Shown: piece after piece, positions 16,598 through 25,488 of the stretch | Layout of the letters: every line of letters begins with the position of its first letter | Position numbering within the stretch: position 1 is the first letter of the stretch | Assembly: GCF_014648895.1 (NCBI RefSeq) | Contig: NZ_BMRZ01000003.1 | Span: 496,001 to 560,000, forward strand | Length of the DNA: 64,000 bases | DNA from: Streptomyces tanashiensis | GTDB lineage: Bacteria; Actinomycetota; Actinomycetes; Streptomycetales; Streptomycetaceae | Direction of reading: 5' to 3' | Made by a program: the position numbers and the translations under genes | The notes under the pieces: model-generated | What the model saw: the letters and a program-made list of their open reading frames with translations, nothing else | Databases searched by the model: none | Told to the model about the DNA's origin: nothing

Positions 16598-16881
16598 AGC
16601 ACATCGAGTCGCCCGGCGCGGAGGTCCGCGTGGACCCGCTCGCGGACGGCGGGGCGTACGTGGACCGGAGGACGGACGGGAAGCCGACGACCGCTGCCGT
16701 CGAACTCTTCGCGAGGGGGATCGACCCTGCGGATCCGCCTCCGGTCGTGCGCCACCACCGGGACGTTCACCCGTTCATGCAGGAGGCCCTGCCGGGAATC
16801 CTCGCCTCGGCCGGATTCCAGGTCGAGAAGGGGGATCCGCGCCTCGGAATCGCGGTCCGCCTGAAGGGTCTCCGGCCGTGA
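16594..16881 (+). CDS. Small soluble protein, unknown
   Basis: A 95-residue protein starting at ATG 16594 after GAGGAG, with 4-bp overlaps at both ends. It shows no signal, membrane helix or Cys. A conserved-looking patch reads VRHHRDVHPFMQEALPGIL near residues 50-69. The gene chain and codon use argue that it is real. Function unknown. Confidence 0.65.
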   Translation: MKHIESPGAEVRVDPLADGGAYVDRRTDGKPTTAAVELFARGIDPADPPPVVRHHRDVHPFMQEALPGILASAGFQVEKGDPRLGIAVRLKGLRP

Positions 16882-17507
16882 CCGCCTCGGACGGCCTCGT
16901 CGCGGCACTGCGGCAGGCTGCGGAGCAGCGCGGCTGTGACATCGGTCTTTCGCCCTGGGCCACCGAGGCCGTCGGCATCGAGACGACGAGGGGCTACCTG
17001 TCGGTCCACACCACGACCGGGGAGGGCTTGTTCCGGCTCCGCGTCCACATCCCTGACTTCGGCTGGGACATCGGCACGACGGGCGACCTCGGAACGCTCG
17101 TGGAGGCGATCGCCGCATGGCGTGAGGGGGTGTCGGCCGACGTGTTGGAGGCGAGGTTCGGCTTCCTGCACCTCGACGAGTTCACCGGGGCGCTCGAAGC
17201 CGGAGAACCCACCGCCTCGCAGTGGGCGGGCCTCCTGTCGTCCGAGTACCACCGGGGGCAGCGGGACCTCCTGCGCCGCCTCCACGCGGACGAGGTGCTG
17301 CGGAACACGTTCCCGACGATGACGCACCGCGCCGTCCGGCTGCGGGTGGACCCGATGTACTCGATGAGCCGTCAGGTCCTGGTGCACGAGCCGGACGAGG
17401 GGCGCTATGAGGTCGTACGGGTCGGGGTGCCCGGGGCGGAGTGGACCGGGGTGCCGGGCGAGGACCTGAACGCCTACCTGCGGGCCGCACTGTACGACGG
17501 CCCCTAG
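16878..17507 (+). CDS. Uncharacterised protein, DUF6193-like
   Basis: A 209-residue soluble protein from GTG 16878 (GTGA overlap with the previous stop). It has FGWDIGTTGDLGTLVEAIAAWREG near residues 53-77 and ends W-x-G-V-x-GEDLNAYLRAAL. This pattern resembles Streptomyces DUF6193 proteins, but I hold that loosely. Its last codons and stop lie within the first copy of a 26-bp tandem duplication that repeats immediately after the stop. It is the last gene of the chain from 15056. Confidence 0.65.
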   Translation: MTASDGLVAALRQAAEQRGCDIGLSPWATEAVGIETTRGYLSVHTTTGEGLFRLRVHIPDFGWDIGTTGDLGTLVEAIAAWREGVSADVLEARFGFLHLDEFTGALEAGEPTASQWAGLLSSEYHRGQRDLLRRLHADEVLRNTFPTMTHRAVRLRVDPMYSMSRQVLVHEPDEGRYEVVRVGVPGAEWTGVPGEDLNAYLRAALYDGP

Positions 17508-17533
17508 GGGCCGCACTGTACGACGGCCCTCAG
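17482..17533. repeat. 26-bp tandem duplication across a stop codon
   Basis: Positions 17482-17507 (including the TAG stop) are repeated at 17508-17533, with 22 identical leading bases (beginning GGGCCGCACTGTACGACG) and a changed end, CTAG versus TCAG. The second copy would code for the same C-terminus without the stop. Confidence 0.9.
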
Positions 17534-17552
17534 GGCCGCGCGCGTCAGCGCC

Positions 17553-17981
17553 TCAGGAGCCCGAGCCCGAACCCGCGTCCGCTCCGTCCAGGACCGCCCG
17601 GAGCTTGCGTACGCCCGTCTTCCACTCCTCGCCGTCCGACTCCTCCCAGAGTTCCAGGAGTTCGGACGGCTCGGTGAGGACCCGGTCCAGGGCCTCGACC
17701 GCCGCCGGCCGCAGTTCCGCGGGGAGCTCGGGCAGGGGCTTCTTCGGGCCGTACGAGGTGGTGACCGGCTCGCCGCCCGGGCACTGCGCCGCGACCAGGG
17801 CGGCCGAGGCGATCGCCTCCACGGCCAGGTCCGAGTCGAGGTACTCCTCGCCCGTCGTGGTCACCTCGCGGAAGGCCGCGAGCAGCACCTCGGCCCGCTT
17901 CTCCTCGGGGGCCTCGTCCACCCGGTACGAGAAGTCGGCGGCGGTGTCGTTGTCGAAGGGGCCGATGTCCCAGGTGCCCAT
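17553..17981 (-). CDS. DUF4259 protein
   Basis: A 142-residue cytoplasmic protein opening MGTWDIGPFDNDTAADFSYRV, the diagnostic start of DUF4259. The rest is helical, with YLDSDLAVEAIASAALVAAQ in the middle and an acidic C-terminus ending in GSGSGS. DUF4259 proteins are widespread, single-copy and uncharacterised. The gene is convergent with the 16878 gene. Confidence 0.85.
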   Translation of the reverse strand: MGTWDIGPFDNDTAADFSYRVDEAPEEKRAEVLLAAFREVTTTGEEYLDSDLAVEAIASAALVAAQCPGGEPVTTSYGPKKPLPELPAELRPAAVEALDRVLTEPSELLELWEESDGEEWKTGVRKLRAVLDGADAGSGSGS

Positions 17982-18054
17982 GGCGTGCTCGCTCTCCGGA
18001 GTCGTTCGAGGAGTGGTTCAGGTCTCCGGTGATCGTGGCAGGCGCCACTGACAA

Positions 18055-18639
18055 TCAGTCGTCGTCGACGCCGAGGTCGATCCGCATGGCCACCTTCATC
18101 GCCACCACGTACGGCCAGACGTCCTCGTGGAGTTCCCGTCCCATGGCCGACAGCTCGTCCGCGTACCCGGAGGGGTCGGCCGCGTACTTCCTGAGCTTTC
18201 CGTAGGCGTCGTTCAGGTGGTCCTTCGCGTCACCGGACGCGCGCGCCACCGCGTTCGGGACGATCATCTGGGCTTCCGCGTAGGTGTCGCGGTAGGCCGC
18301 TCGGCGTTCCTCCAGGTGCTCCAGGGACGCGGCGGCGTCCTCGCCGCGCCGCAGCGCGTGGATGTGGTTGGTCATCGCGGTCACGTACTGGCGCGCGGCG
18401 GTGTTCAGCGTGATGTAGCAGGCCCGCCGGCGCTCCAGGCTCTCGCTCTCCCGATGCCGTTCCAGCTCCGCCCTGCGCAGCTCCTCGGCGTGGCCGCGTT
18501 CCTCGCGACGCTGCTCGGCGGCGGCCTGGAGCTCCATGCGCTTGGTGCGGTCCGCGCGGTTCTGTGTCAGCAGCGCGGCCCCCAGCGTCCCGGCCACGCC
18601 CACCACGGCGATCAGCAATGCCGTCCAACTCGCGCCCAT
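18055..18639 (-). CDS. Membrane-anchored coiled-coil protein, unknown
   Basis: A 194-residue protein. ATG 18639 is preceded by GGGGGGCGAC; an earlier ATG lacks this. One N-terminal membrane helix (WTALLIAVVGVAGTLGAALL) is followed by a charged coiled coil (about residues 25-75, rich in Arg, Glu and Ala, including REERGHAEELRRAELERHRE) and a helical C-terminal domain ending in DDD. This N-out, coiled-coil-in layout is common among small Streptomyces proteins of unknown role. Confidence 0.7.
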   Translation of the reverse strand: MGASWTALLIAVVGVAGTLGAALLTQNRADRTKRMELQAAAEQRREERGHAEELRRAELERHRESESLERRRACYITLNTAARQYVTAMTNHIHALRRGEDAAASLEHLEERRAAYRDTYAEAQMIVPNAVARASGDAKDHLNDAYGKLRKYAADPSGYADELSAMGRELHEDVWPYVVAMKVAMRIDLGVDDD

Positions 18640-18706
18640 GTCGCCCCCCTGTGTGCGGCTGAGTCTCCTCGACGATGCTGTCACAGGGGCGGTGTCGGCG
18701 ACGGTG

Positions 18707-19141
18707 TCAGGGGCGGGGGCCTTCGAGGTTCTCGATCATGCGCTCCAGGACGCGGACGGCGGTCCCGTACTCCTCGGGTGTGATGCCCTCGACGGACCGG
18801 GTGCGGAACGCGGCCACGTGCGTGGCGACCTCGGTCAGGCGCCGCCCGCCGTCCGGGGTGAGGGCGAGCCGGCCGGGGGCCGGGCGGGACACCCAGCCGT
18901 CGGCGAGGACGGTGTCCACGGCGGCGGTCAGGGTGGGGACGTCGGCGTTGGCCGCGAGGACCGACAGGACCTCGGCGTCGGTGGTCCCTCCGTCCCCCTT
19001 GGCGAGGTTCAGGACCTGCCAGGCGACGCGGGTGAGGCCGAACTCCCCGAGCGTGCCGTCCATGACGCGGGTGAGGGCTTCGTCGGTGCGGTTGAGCAGA
19101 AAGCCGATGGGCTTGGACTTGGGCCTGGGCGTGGGCTCCAT
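18707..19141 (-). CDS. MarR-like winged-helix regulator
   Basis: A 144-residue protein with a MarR-type winged helix: the first helices (KPIGFLLNRTDEALTRVMDG), FGLTRVAWQVLNLA, the recognition region LSVLAANADVPTLTAAVDTVLADGWVSR and the wing RLALTPDGGRRL. It lies 28 bp downstream of the NmrA-like gene on the same strand and may regulate that small operon. The ligand is unknown. Confidence 0.8.
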   Translation of the reverse strand: MEPTPRPKSKPIGFLLNRTDEALTRVMDGTLGEFGLTRVAWQVLNLAKGDGGTTDAEVLSVLAANADVPTLTAAVDTVLADGWVSRPAPGRLALTPDGGRRLTEVATHVAAFRTRSVEGITPEEYGTAVRVLERMIENLEGPRP

Positions 19142-19169
19142 GAGGACTCCCCGGGTGTGAGCGATGCGG

Positions 19170-20051
19170 TCAGTGGTGGGGCGGTGCGGGCTCAGGCGCC
19201 AGTATCGACGCCCAGTCCTGGCTCCGGGCCCAGTCGTCGAAACCGTGCCAGCCGACCTCGGGGAACTCGCGGCGCAGACCGGCGACGTCGACGTCGAGAC
19301 CGGTCGTGGTGAAGTACGAGAACATCGCGGCCAGGTCCGTGGACCGGCTGCGGACGTAGGCGAGCGGGACCTCCTCGTAGGAGACGGGGCGGCCCATGGC
19401 GGCGGCGAGGATCCCGGTCATCTCCGCGGGGGTGCGCTCGTCGGAGGCGATGTCGATGCGCCGGCCCGTGAAGTCCGCACGGCGTCCGAGGGCGAGCGCG
19501 GCGAACGCGCCGATGTCCCGCGAGGAGATGAGGGTGAGCGGGCGGCCGGCCGGCATCGGCCAGGCGAAGGTTCCCCCGCGGAGTCCGTCGGCGGTCCAGC
19601 CGCCGGTGTAGTTGTCCATGAACGCGGCGGGGCCGATCACCGTCCAGGGCGTGCCGGAGGCGCGGAGGTGGTCCTCGATCACGCGCTTGCTCTCGTAGTG
19701 CGGGACGCCGGTGTCGCGGTCGGCGTGGGCGACGGAGGTGAGGACGACGTGCCCGAGGCGGGCGGCCGCCGCCGCGTCGACGAGCGTCCTGCCCTGCCGG
19801 ATCTCGACGTCGACGCCGCCCTCGAAGGCGGTGACGGCGAAGAGGGAGTCACCCGCGAGGGCGGCGTCGAGCGAGGAGCGGTCGTCGAAGTCCGCGCACC
19901 GCACCTCGGCGCCGAGAGCGCGCAGGGTGTCGGCGGCGGGCGAGTCGGGGCGGCGGGTGAGGGCCCGCACCCGGTGGCCCGCGGCGAGCAGGCTGCGGGC
20001 GGTGGCTCCGCCCTGGGCGCCGGTGGCTCCGGTGACGGCGACGGTGAGCAT
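19170..20051 (-). CDS. NmrA-like NAD(P)-binding protein
   Basis: A 293-residue Rossmann-fold protein of the atypical SDR/NmrA group. VTGATGAQGGATARSLL (residues 5-21) is the dinucleotide-binding loop and VRALTRRPDS follows beta-2. The usual catalytic Tyr-x3-Lys is replaced by HYESKRVIEDHLR; such proteins serve as redox sensors or reductases. ATG 20051 is preceded by AGGGGGAACC. Divergent from the acyl-CoA dehydrogenase operon, so both share the 144-bp promoter region with its two operators. Confidence 0.85.
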   Translation of the reverse strand: MLTVAVTGATGAQGGATARSLLAAGHRVRALTRRPDSPAADTLRALGAEVRCADFDDRSSLDAALAGDSLFAVTAFEGGVDVEIRQGRTLVDAAAAARLGHVVLTSVAHADRDTGVPHYESKRVIEDHLRASGTPWTVIGPAAFMDNYTGGWTADGLRGGTFAWPMPAGRPLTLISSRDIGAFAALALGRRADFTGRRIDIASDERTPAEMTGILAAAMGRPVSYEEVPLAYVRSRSTDLAAMFSYFTTTGLDVDVAGLRREFPEVGWHGFDDWARSQDWASILAPEPAPPHH

Positions 20052-20150
20052 GGTTCCCCCTGAGGTGGTGACTGTGCGGTGCAATCTCTGCGTGACGCAA
20101 ACGACTCTACAGGGGATTTCCCTGCGCCGCGCAGGTTTTCCCCAATCATG

Positions 20151-20170
20151 TTTCTGACCTTCCGTCAGAA
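20151..20170. promoter_or_regulatory. Palindromic operator candidate, site B
   Basis: TTTCTGACCTTCCGTCAGAA, with dyad arms TTCTGAC and GTCAGAA. It aligns with sites A (9653) and C (40109), with one arm base changed. It abuts the KstR-type box at 20171. Confidence 0.7.
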
Positions 20171-20184
20171 TGGAACGTGTTCTA
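20171..20184. promoter_or_regulatory. KstR-type operator before acyl-CoA dehydrogenase
   Basis: TGGAACGTGTTCTA matches TnnAACnnGTTnnA fully. It ends 11 bp before the ATG at 20196, a position where bound repressor would block transcription start. Confidence 0.82.
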
Positions 20185-20195
20185 GTCTGCGGCGC

Positions 20196-22388
20196 ATGGG
20201 CATCGCCATCACGCACGAACAGCGGGAGCTCGCCCGATCCGTCCGGGGCTGGCTCACCCGCGCCGTCCCACCCGAGGAAGTCCGCAAGCACCTGGACGTC
20301 CCCGACACCGCCACCGGCCGCCCCGCCCACTGGGACGCCGCCGCCGAGCAGGGACTCCTCGGGCTGCACCTCCCCGAGGAGCACGGCGGCGGGGGCGGCG
20401 ACCTCGTGGACCTCGCCGTCGTCGTGGAGGAGGCGGCCCGGGCCCTGCTGCCCGGGCCCTACCTGCCCTCCGTACTCGCCGCCGAACTCCTCCACCGGTG
20501 CGGGCGGCACGAGTCGGCCGGCGCGCTGGCGCGCGGGGAACGGATCGGGGCCGTCGCCCTCGGCGGCACCGGCACCCTCACCGCCGTCCGCACCGCGAGC
20601 GGATACCTCCTCGACGGCACCGCGCCCCCGGTCCTCGGCGGCGCCCAGGCCGATCTGGTGCTCCTCCGGGCCGCCACCGCCGACGGCTCCGTCTGGCTCG
20701 CCGCCGACACCGGGAACCTCGCCGTCCGGCCCCACGAGAGCGCCGACCCGACCCGGCCCACCGCCGAGATCACCGCCCGCGCCGCGCACGTCCCCGCGGA
20801 CCGCGAGCTCACCCTCGACGCCCACCCCGACGGGACACCGGGCGCCGTCACCGCCCTCGTCCGGGACACCGCCGCCGTCCTCCTCGCCGCCGACGCCTGC
20901 GGCACGGCCGCCCGCGCCGTCGAGACCGCCGCCGAACACGCCCGCACCCGCGAGCAGTTCGGCCGCCCCATCGGACAGTTCCAGGGCGTCAAACACCTCT
21001 GCGCCGACATGCTCGTCCGGCTCGAACAGGCCCGCGCCCTCACCTGGGACGCCGCCCGCGCCGGCCGCGACGAGGCCCGCTCCCTCACCGCCGCGCTCGC
21101 CGCCGCCACCGCCCTGGACACCGCGTACACCTGCGCCAAGGACTGCATCCAGATCCTCGGCGGCACGGGCTTCACCTGGGAGCACGACGCCCACCTGCTG
21201 CTCCGCCGCGCCCTCGTCGCCCGCCAGCTCCTCGGCACCGGCGACCACCACCGGCTCGCCGCCGTCCGCCACGCCGCCGCCGGCGTACGCCGAGGCCTCC
21301 GCCTCGACCTCCCGCCCGAGGCCGACGCGTACCGCCGCGCGGCCCGCGAGGCCGTCGCCCCCGCCGCAGGGCTCGACCCGGCCGCCGCCCGGCGCGCCCT
21401 CGCCCCCACCGGCTACGCGGCCCCGCACCTCCCGGAGCCGTACGGGCTCGGCGCGGGCCCCCTCCAGCAGCTCGCCGTCCAGCGGGAGCTGGACGAGGCC
21501 GGGATCACCGTCGCCGGACTCGGCATCGCCACCTGGGTCGTCCCCTCGCTCCTCGCCCACGGCACCCCGGAGCAGCAGGCCGAACACCTCGGCCCGACCC
21601 TCCGCGGCGAACGCCTCTGGTGCCAGCTCTTCTCCGAGCCCGAAGCAGGCTCCGACCTCGCCTCCCTGCGCACCCGCGCCGAACGCACCGAGGACGGGCG
21701 CTGGCGCGTCAACGGGCAGAAGGTGTGGACCAGCGCCGCCCAGTGGGCCCACCACGGCATCCTGCTCGCCCGCACCGACCCCACCGCCCCCAAGCACCAG
21801 GGGCTCACCTACTTCCTCGTCGACATGCGGAACACCCCCGGGATCGACATCCGGCCGCTCAAGGAGATCACCGGGGACTCGCTCTTCAACGAGGTCTGGT
21901 TCGACGACGCCCTCCTCCCCGCCGACGCCGTCGTCGGCGAGGTGAACGACGGCTGGCGGGTCGCCCGCAACACCCTCGGCAACGAACGCGTCCACATGGC
22001 CGACCAGGTCGCCTTCGACACCGGCCTCGAAGCCGTCATCGCGCAGGCGGACCGGGTCGACAGCTCCGTACGCGTACGGATCGGAGCGCTGCTCGCCGAG
22101 GCGCACGCGCTCGCGTGCATCGGCCTGCGCACCACCCTGCTCCAGGTGTCCGGTCTCGAACCCGGCGCGGGTGCCAGCGTCCGCAAACTCGTCCAGACCC
22201 TCCACCAGCAGAGACTCGCCGAACTCACCCTCGAACTCCGCGGCGCCGAGGGCGCCGTGCGCGAGGGACCCGGTGAGCGGGCCGTCCACGGCCTGCTCAT
22301 GTCCCGCTGCCTCACCATCGCGGGCGGCACCACGCAAGTACAGCTCAACGTGGTCGCCGAGCGTCTGCTCGGCCTCCCCAAGGACTGA
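20196..22388 (+). CDS. Two-domain (fused) acyl-CoA dehydrogenase, FadE34/ChsE3-like
   Basis: A 730-residue FAD enzyme that introduces the alpha,beta double bond into acyl-CoA. It is twice the usual ~380 residues because two dehydrogenase modules are fused. The N-terminal module has [17 protein letters not shown] and [20 protein letters not shown] (to about residue 370). The C-terminal module has [27 protein letters not shown] [14 protein letters not shown] and a final [20 protein letters not shown]. The same fusion is seen in mycobacterial FadE34 (ChsE3) of cholesterol side-chain degradation. No clear ribosome site precedes ATG 20196, so the mRNA may be leaderless. Two operators lie directly upstream. 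The substrate class is inferred. Confidence 0.9.
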   Translation: MGIAITHEQRELARSVRGWLTRAVPPEEVRKHLDVPDTATGRPAHWDAAAEQGLLGLHLPEEHGGGGGDLVDLAVVVEEAARALLPGPYLPSVLAAELLHRCGRHESAGALARGERIGAVALGGTGTLTAVRTASGYLLDGTAPPVLGGAQADLVLLRAATADGSVWLAADTGNLAVRPHESADPTRPTAEITARAAHVPADRELTLDAHPDGTPGAVTALVRDTAAVLLAADACGTAARAVETAAEHARTREQFGRPIGQFQGVKHLCADMLVRLEQARALTWDAARAGRDEARSLTAALAAATALDTAYTCAKDCIQILGGTGFTWEHDAHLLLRRALVARQLLGTGDHHRLAAVRHAAAGVRRGLRLDLPPEADAYRRAAREAVAPAAGLDPAAARRALAPTGYAAPHLPEPYGLGAGPLQQLAVQRELDEAGITVAGLGIATWVVPSLLAHGTPEQQAEHLGPTLRGERLWCQLFSEPEAGSDLASLRTRAERTEDGRWRVNGQKVWTSAAQWAHHGILLARTDPTAPKHQGLTYFLVDMRNTPGIDIRPLKEITGDSLFNEVWFDDALLPADAVVGEVNDGWRVARNTLGNERVHMADQVAFDTGLEAVIAQADRVDSSVRVRIGALLAEAHALACIGLRTTLLQVSGLEPGAGASVRKLVQTLHQQRLAELTLELRGAEGAVREGPGERAVHGLLMSRCLTIAGGTTQVQLNVVAERLLGLPKD

Positions 22389-22401
22389 GGGGGAACTCAG
22401 A

Positions 22402-23595
22402 ATGGGCAAGGCGTACGTCGTCGGCGTCGGGATGACGAAGTTCGAGAAGCCGGAGACCCGGGACTGGCAGTACTGGGACATGGCCCGGGAGGCGGGCACC
22501 GCCGCCCTCGCCGACGCGGGCGTCCCCTACGCGCGCGTGGAACAGGCCGCCGTCGGCTACTGCTTCCAGGCCTCCACCGCGGGCCAGCGCGCCGCGTACG
22601 AGCTCGGGCTCACCGGCATCCCCGTCTACAACCTCAACAACAACTGCGCGACCGGCTCCACCGCCCTCATGACCGCCCGCCAGTTCGTCGAGGGCGGCAT
22701 CGCCGACTGCGTCCTCGCCCTCGGCTTCGAGAAGATGGCGCGGGGCGCGCTCGGCGGCGGCTCCGGCGCCGGAGACTTCAAGACCTCGCCCGTCGCCCGG
22801 CACTACGGCATCATGGCCGCCGCCCACGGCTTCGAGATGTCCCCGCCCACCGCCCAGATCTTCGGCAACGCGGCCCGGGAGCACATGGAGCGGTACGGGA
22901 CGACCGAGGTGCAGCTCGCGGCCGTCGGCGCCAAGAACCACCAGCACTCGGCGAACAACCCGAACGCCCAGTTCCAGGACGTCTACACGGTCGACGAGAT
23001 CCTCGCCGCGAAGACCGTCCACCGGCCGCTCACCAAACTCCAGTGCTCGCCCACCTCCGACGGCGCGGCCGCCGCCGTCGTCGTCTCCGAACGCTTCGTC
23101 GACGAACACGGGCTGCGGGGGAGGGCGGTGGAGATCGCCGGCCAGGCGATGACCACCGACACCGAGGAGTCCTTCGCCTCCGGCTCCTGCATCGACGCCG
23201 TCGGCCGCCCGATGTCCCGGGCCGCGGCCCGCCTCGCGTACGAGCGCTCCGGCCTCGGCATCGAGGACGTGGACGTCGTCGAACTCCACGACTGCTTCTC
23301 CATCAACGAGCTGCTCACCTACGAGGCGCTCGGCATGTGCGAGGAGGGCGCCTCCGGCAAACTCGTCGAGTCCGGCGCCACCACGTACGGCGGGCGCTGG
23401 GTCGTGAACCCCTCCGGCGGCCTCATCTCCAAGGGCCACCCGCTCGGCGCGACCGGTCTCGCCCAGGCGGCCGAACTGGTCTGGCAGCTACGGGGCGAGG
23501 CGGGAGCCCGCCAGGTGGCGGGGGCGCGGGTCGGCCTGGCCCACAACATCGGCCTGGGCGGCGCGGCGGTGGTGACGCTGCTGCGGAAGGCGTAG
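22402..23595 (+). CDS. SCP-x-type thiolase / lipid-transfer protein
   Basis: A 397-residue thiolase-superfamily enzyme of the lipid-transfer (Ltp/SCP-x) type, which cleaves 3-ketoacyl-CoA or performs retro-aldol steps in steroid side-chain removal. The nucleophile region is [12 protein letters not shown] (Cys82); later motifs are [14 protein letters not shown] and [17 protein letters not shown]. The start is ATG 22402 after GAGGGGGA, 13 bp past the dehydrogenase stop, so the two form an operon. No C-terminal SCP2 domain is fused. Together they give the first and last beta-oxidation steps; the middle two appear at 40303-43212. Confidence 0.9.
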   Translation: MGKAYVVGVGMTKFEKPETRDWQYWDMAREAGTAALADAGVPYARVEQAAVGYCFQASTAGQRAAYELGLTGIPVYNLNNNCATGSTALMTARQFVEGGIADCVLALGFEKMARGALGGGSGAGDFKTSPVARHYGIMAAAHGFEMSPPTAQIFGNAAREHMERYGTTEVQLAAVGAKNHQHSANNPNAQFQDVYTVDEILAAKTVHRPLTKLQCSPTSDGAAAAVVVSERFVDEHGLRGRAVEIAGQAMTTDTEESFASGSCIDAVGRPMSRAAARLAYERSGLGIEDVDVVELHDCFSINELLTYEALGMCEEGASGKLVESGATTYGGRWVVNPSGGLISKGHPLGATGLAQAAELVWQLRGEAGARQVAGARVGLAHNIGLGGAAVVTLLRKA

Positions 23596-23691
23596 AACCG
23601 GACCGTCGGGGGCGGGGAACGCCGGGGGCGCGAAAGACGTAGGACCATATCCCCATGTACGGGTCGGACCCGGTCTGCGACCATCACACTC

Positions 23692-25131
23692 ATGCCGCAG
23701 ACCGACTCCGCCACCACGACCGCGTCCTCCACCCCCCGACGTTCCCCCCGCGCCTGGACGGTCGTCCTGACCGCCTGCGCGGGCCAGTTCCTCGTCGTCC
23801 TCGACGTCTCCGTCGTGAACGTGGCGCTGCCGTCTATGCGGACCGACCTCGGGCTCTCGGCGGCCGGCCTGCAGTGGGTGATCAGCGCGTACGCGATCGC
23901 CTTCGCCGGGTTCATGCTGCTCGGCGGGCGGGCCGCCGACCTCTACGGGCGGAAGACGATGTTCCTCCTGGGGCTCGGGCTCTTCACCGCCGCCTCGGTC
24001 GCCGGCGGCCTCGCCCAGGAGGGCTGGCAGCTCGTCGCGGGACGCGCCGCGCAGGGCCTCGGCGCGGCCGCCCTCTCCCCGGCCACCCTGACCCTGGTCA
24101 CCGGCGCCGTCGCGGCCGGGCCGGCCAGGACCCGGGCCATCGCCACCTGGACGGCGGTGGGCGCGGCCGGCGGCGCCGCGGGCGGATTCGTCGGCGGGCT
24201 CCTCGTCGACCTGCTCTCCTGGCGCTGGGTCCTCCTCGTGAACGTCCCGATCGGGGTCCTCGTCCTGGCGGGCGCGGTGCTCTGGCTCCGCGAGAGCCGC
24301 GCCGCCGCCGGCCGCCGCCTCGACCTGCCGGGCGCCGTCCTCGTCACCGCGGGCCTCGCCACCCTCGCGTACGGCATCGTCCAGACGGAGGAGGCCGGCT
24401 GGACCGATCCGGCGACCCTCCTGACGCTCCTCGGAGGCCTGGCGCTCCTCGCGGTCTTCGTGACCGTCGAGGCCCGTACGGCGGCCCCGCTGATGCCGCT
24501 GAAGCTCTTCCGCACGCGGGCGGTGTCGGCCGCCAACGTGGGGATCCTGCTGTGTGGTTCGAGCTCCTTCGGCATGTGGTTCTTCATGACGACGTACGCG
24601 CAGAGCGTCCTCGGCTACACCCCGCTCCAGGCCGGCCTCGCGCTCGTCCCCAGCTCCCTCAGCGTCATCGTGGGCTCGAAGCTGGCCCCGCGCCTGATGC
24701 CGGCCGTCGGCGCGCGGAACCTCGCGGTGACCGGTGCGCTCATCGGGGCCGCGGGCTTCGCCTGGCAGTCCACGATGACCGCCGACGGCAGCTTCCTGAC
24801 GACGATCCTGGGCCCGGGGATCCTGATGATGGCCGGCATCGGCCTGGCCACCACGCCGCTGGCCACCCTCGCCACCTCCAGCGCGGCCCCCGGCGACGCG
24901 GGCCTCGTCTCCGGCCTCGTCAACACCTCCCGCACCATGGGCGGCGCCCTCGGCCTGGCGACCCTGACCACCCTCGCGACCGCCGTCACGGGCCCCACCG
25001 CGACCCCCGCCGCCCTCACCTCCGGCTACGCGGCCGCCTTCCGCGTCTCGACGGCCATCCTGGTGGGCGCGGCTGTGCTGATGCTGGTGTGGCTGCCGAA
25101 GGCCATGGCGACGCGCGACCGACAGCGGTGA
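23692..25131 (+). CDS. MFS drug/metabolite exporter, DHA2-type (14 TM)
   Basis: A 479-residue inner-membrane proton antiporter. The N-terminus TVVLTACAGQFLVVLDVSVVNVALPSM is typical of the DHA2 (EmrB/QacA) family; the loop 2-3 motif reads GGRAADLYGRKTMF and motif C appears as GGAAGGFVGGLLVD in TM5. Hydrophobic segments fit 14 helices. No ribosome site is evident before ATG 23692. It lies 96 bp downstream of the thiolase and may share that transcript. The cargo is unknown. Confidence 0.88.
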   Translation: MPQTDSATTTASSTPRRSPRAWTVVLTACAGQFLVVLDVSVVNVALPSMRTDLGLSAAGLQWVISAYAIAFAGFMLLGGRAADLYGRKTMFLLGLGLFTAASVAGGLAQEGWQLVAGRAAQGLGAAALSPATLTLVTGAVAAGPARTRAIATWTAVGAAGGAAGGFVGGLLVDLLSWRWVLLVNVPIGVLVLAGAVLWLRESRAAAGRRLDLPGAVLVTAGLATLAYGIVQTEEAGWTDPATLLTLLGGLALLAVFVTVEARTAAPLMPLKLFRTRAVSAANVGILLCGSSSFGMWFFMTTYAQSVLGYTPLQAGLALVPSSLSVIVGSKLAPRLMPAVGARNLAVTGALIGAAGFAWQSTMTADGSFLTTILGPGILMMAGIGLATTPLATLATSSAAPGDAGLVSGLVNTSRTMGGALGLATLTTLATAVTGPTATPAALTSGYAAAFRVSTAILVGAAVLMLVWLPKAMATRDRQR

Positions 25132-25488
25132 TCTCACTCACACGCAGAGTCGACAAATGCCTTTGTACGCATGGTGCTAGAAGTGGAACGAGGTCATCCG
25201 GTACGAGAGTCCGAGTTCTGGGCATCTGGGGTTTCTCGGTGGCATATGCCCGAGGGGTTGACGCGGTGTGACCGCCGTGGCGCACGGGCTCGCCGAACCC
25301 GCGCTCGTCACGTTCCGTGATCGCGACCATTTCGCCGGCATCCATCCCGCCTCGTGGTTCGGTATCGAATGTCACGATCTGTGCACCATTTCTGTCAAGT
25401 CCGCCGGGAGCAAACGGTCTTGACGACGCGAAGCGACATGCCGTTGGGTGACGCACCTGCTGTGTTCTTTGCGTAACTAGGGGTGGGG
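25132..25488. other. 357-bp non-coding leader before the LamG gene
   Basis: No convincing gene lies here. The region is less GC-rich than its flanks and has an inverted GGGCAT/ATGCCC pair near 25217-25250, plus a -35-like TTGACG at 25420 without a clear partner. It presumably holds the promoter of the LamG/RHS pair. Confidence 0.5.

Noticed and set aside
19170..22499. A 1109-residue minus-strand frame covering both the NmrA-like gene and the acyl-CoA dehydrogenase region
   Set aside because: Only the last 293 residues form a real protein with its own start and ribosome site at 20051; the rest is antisense to the dehydrogenase.
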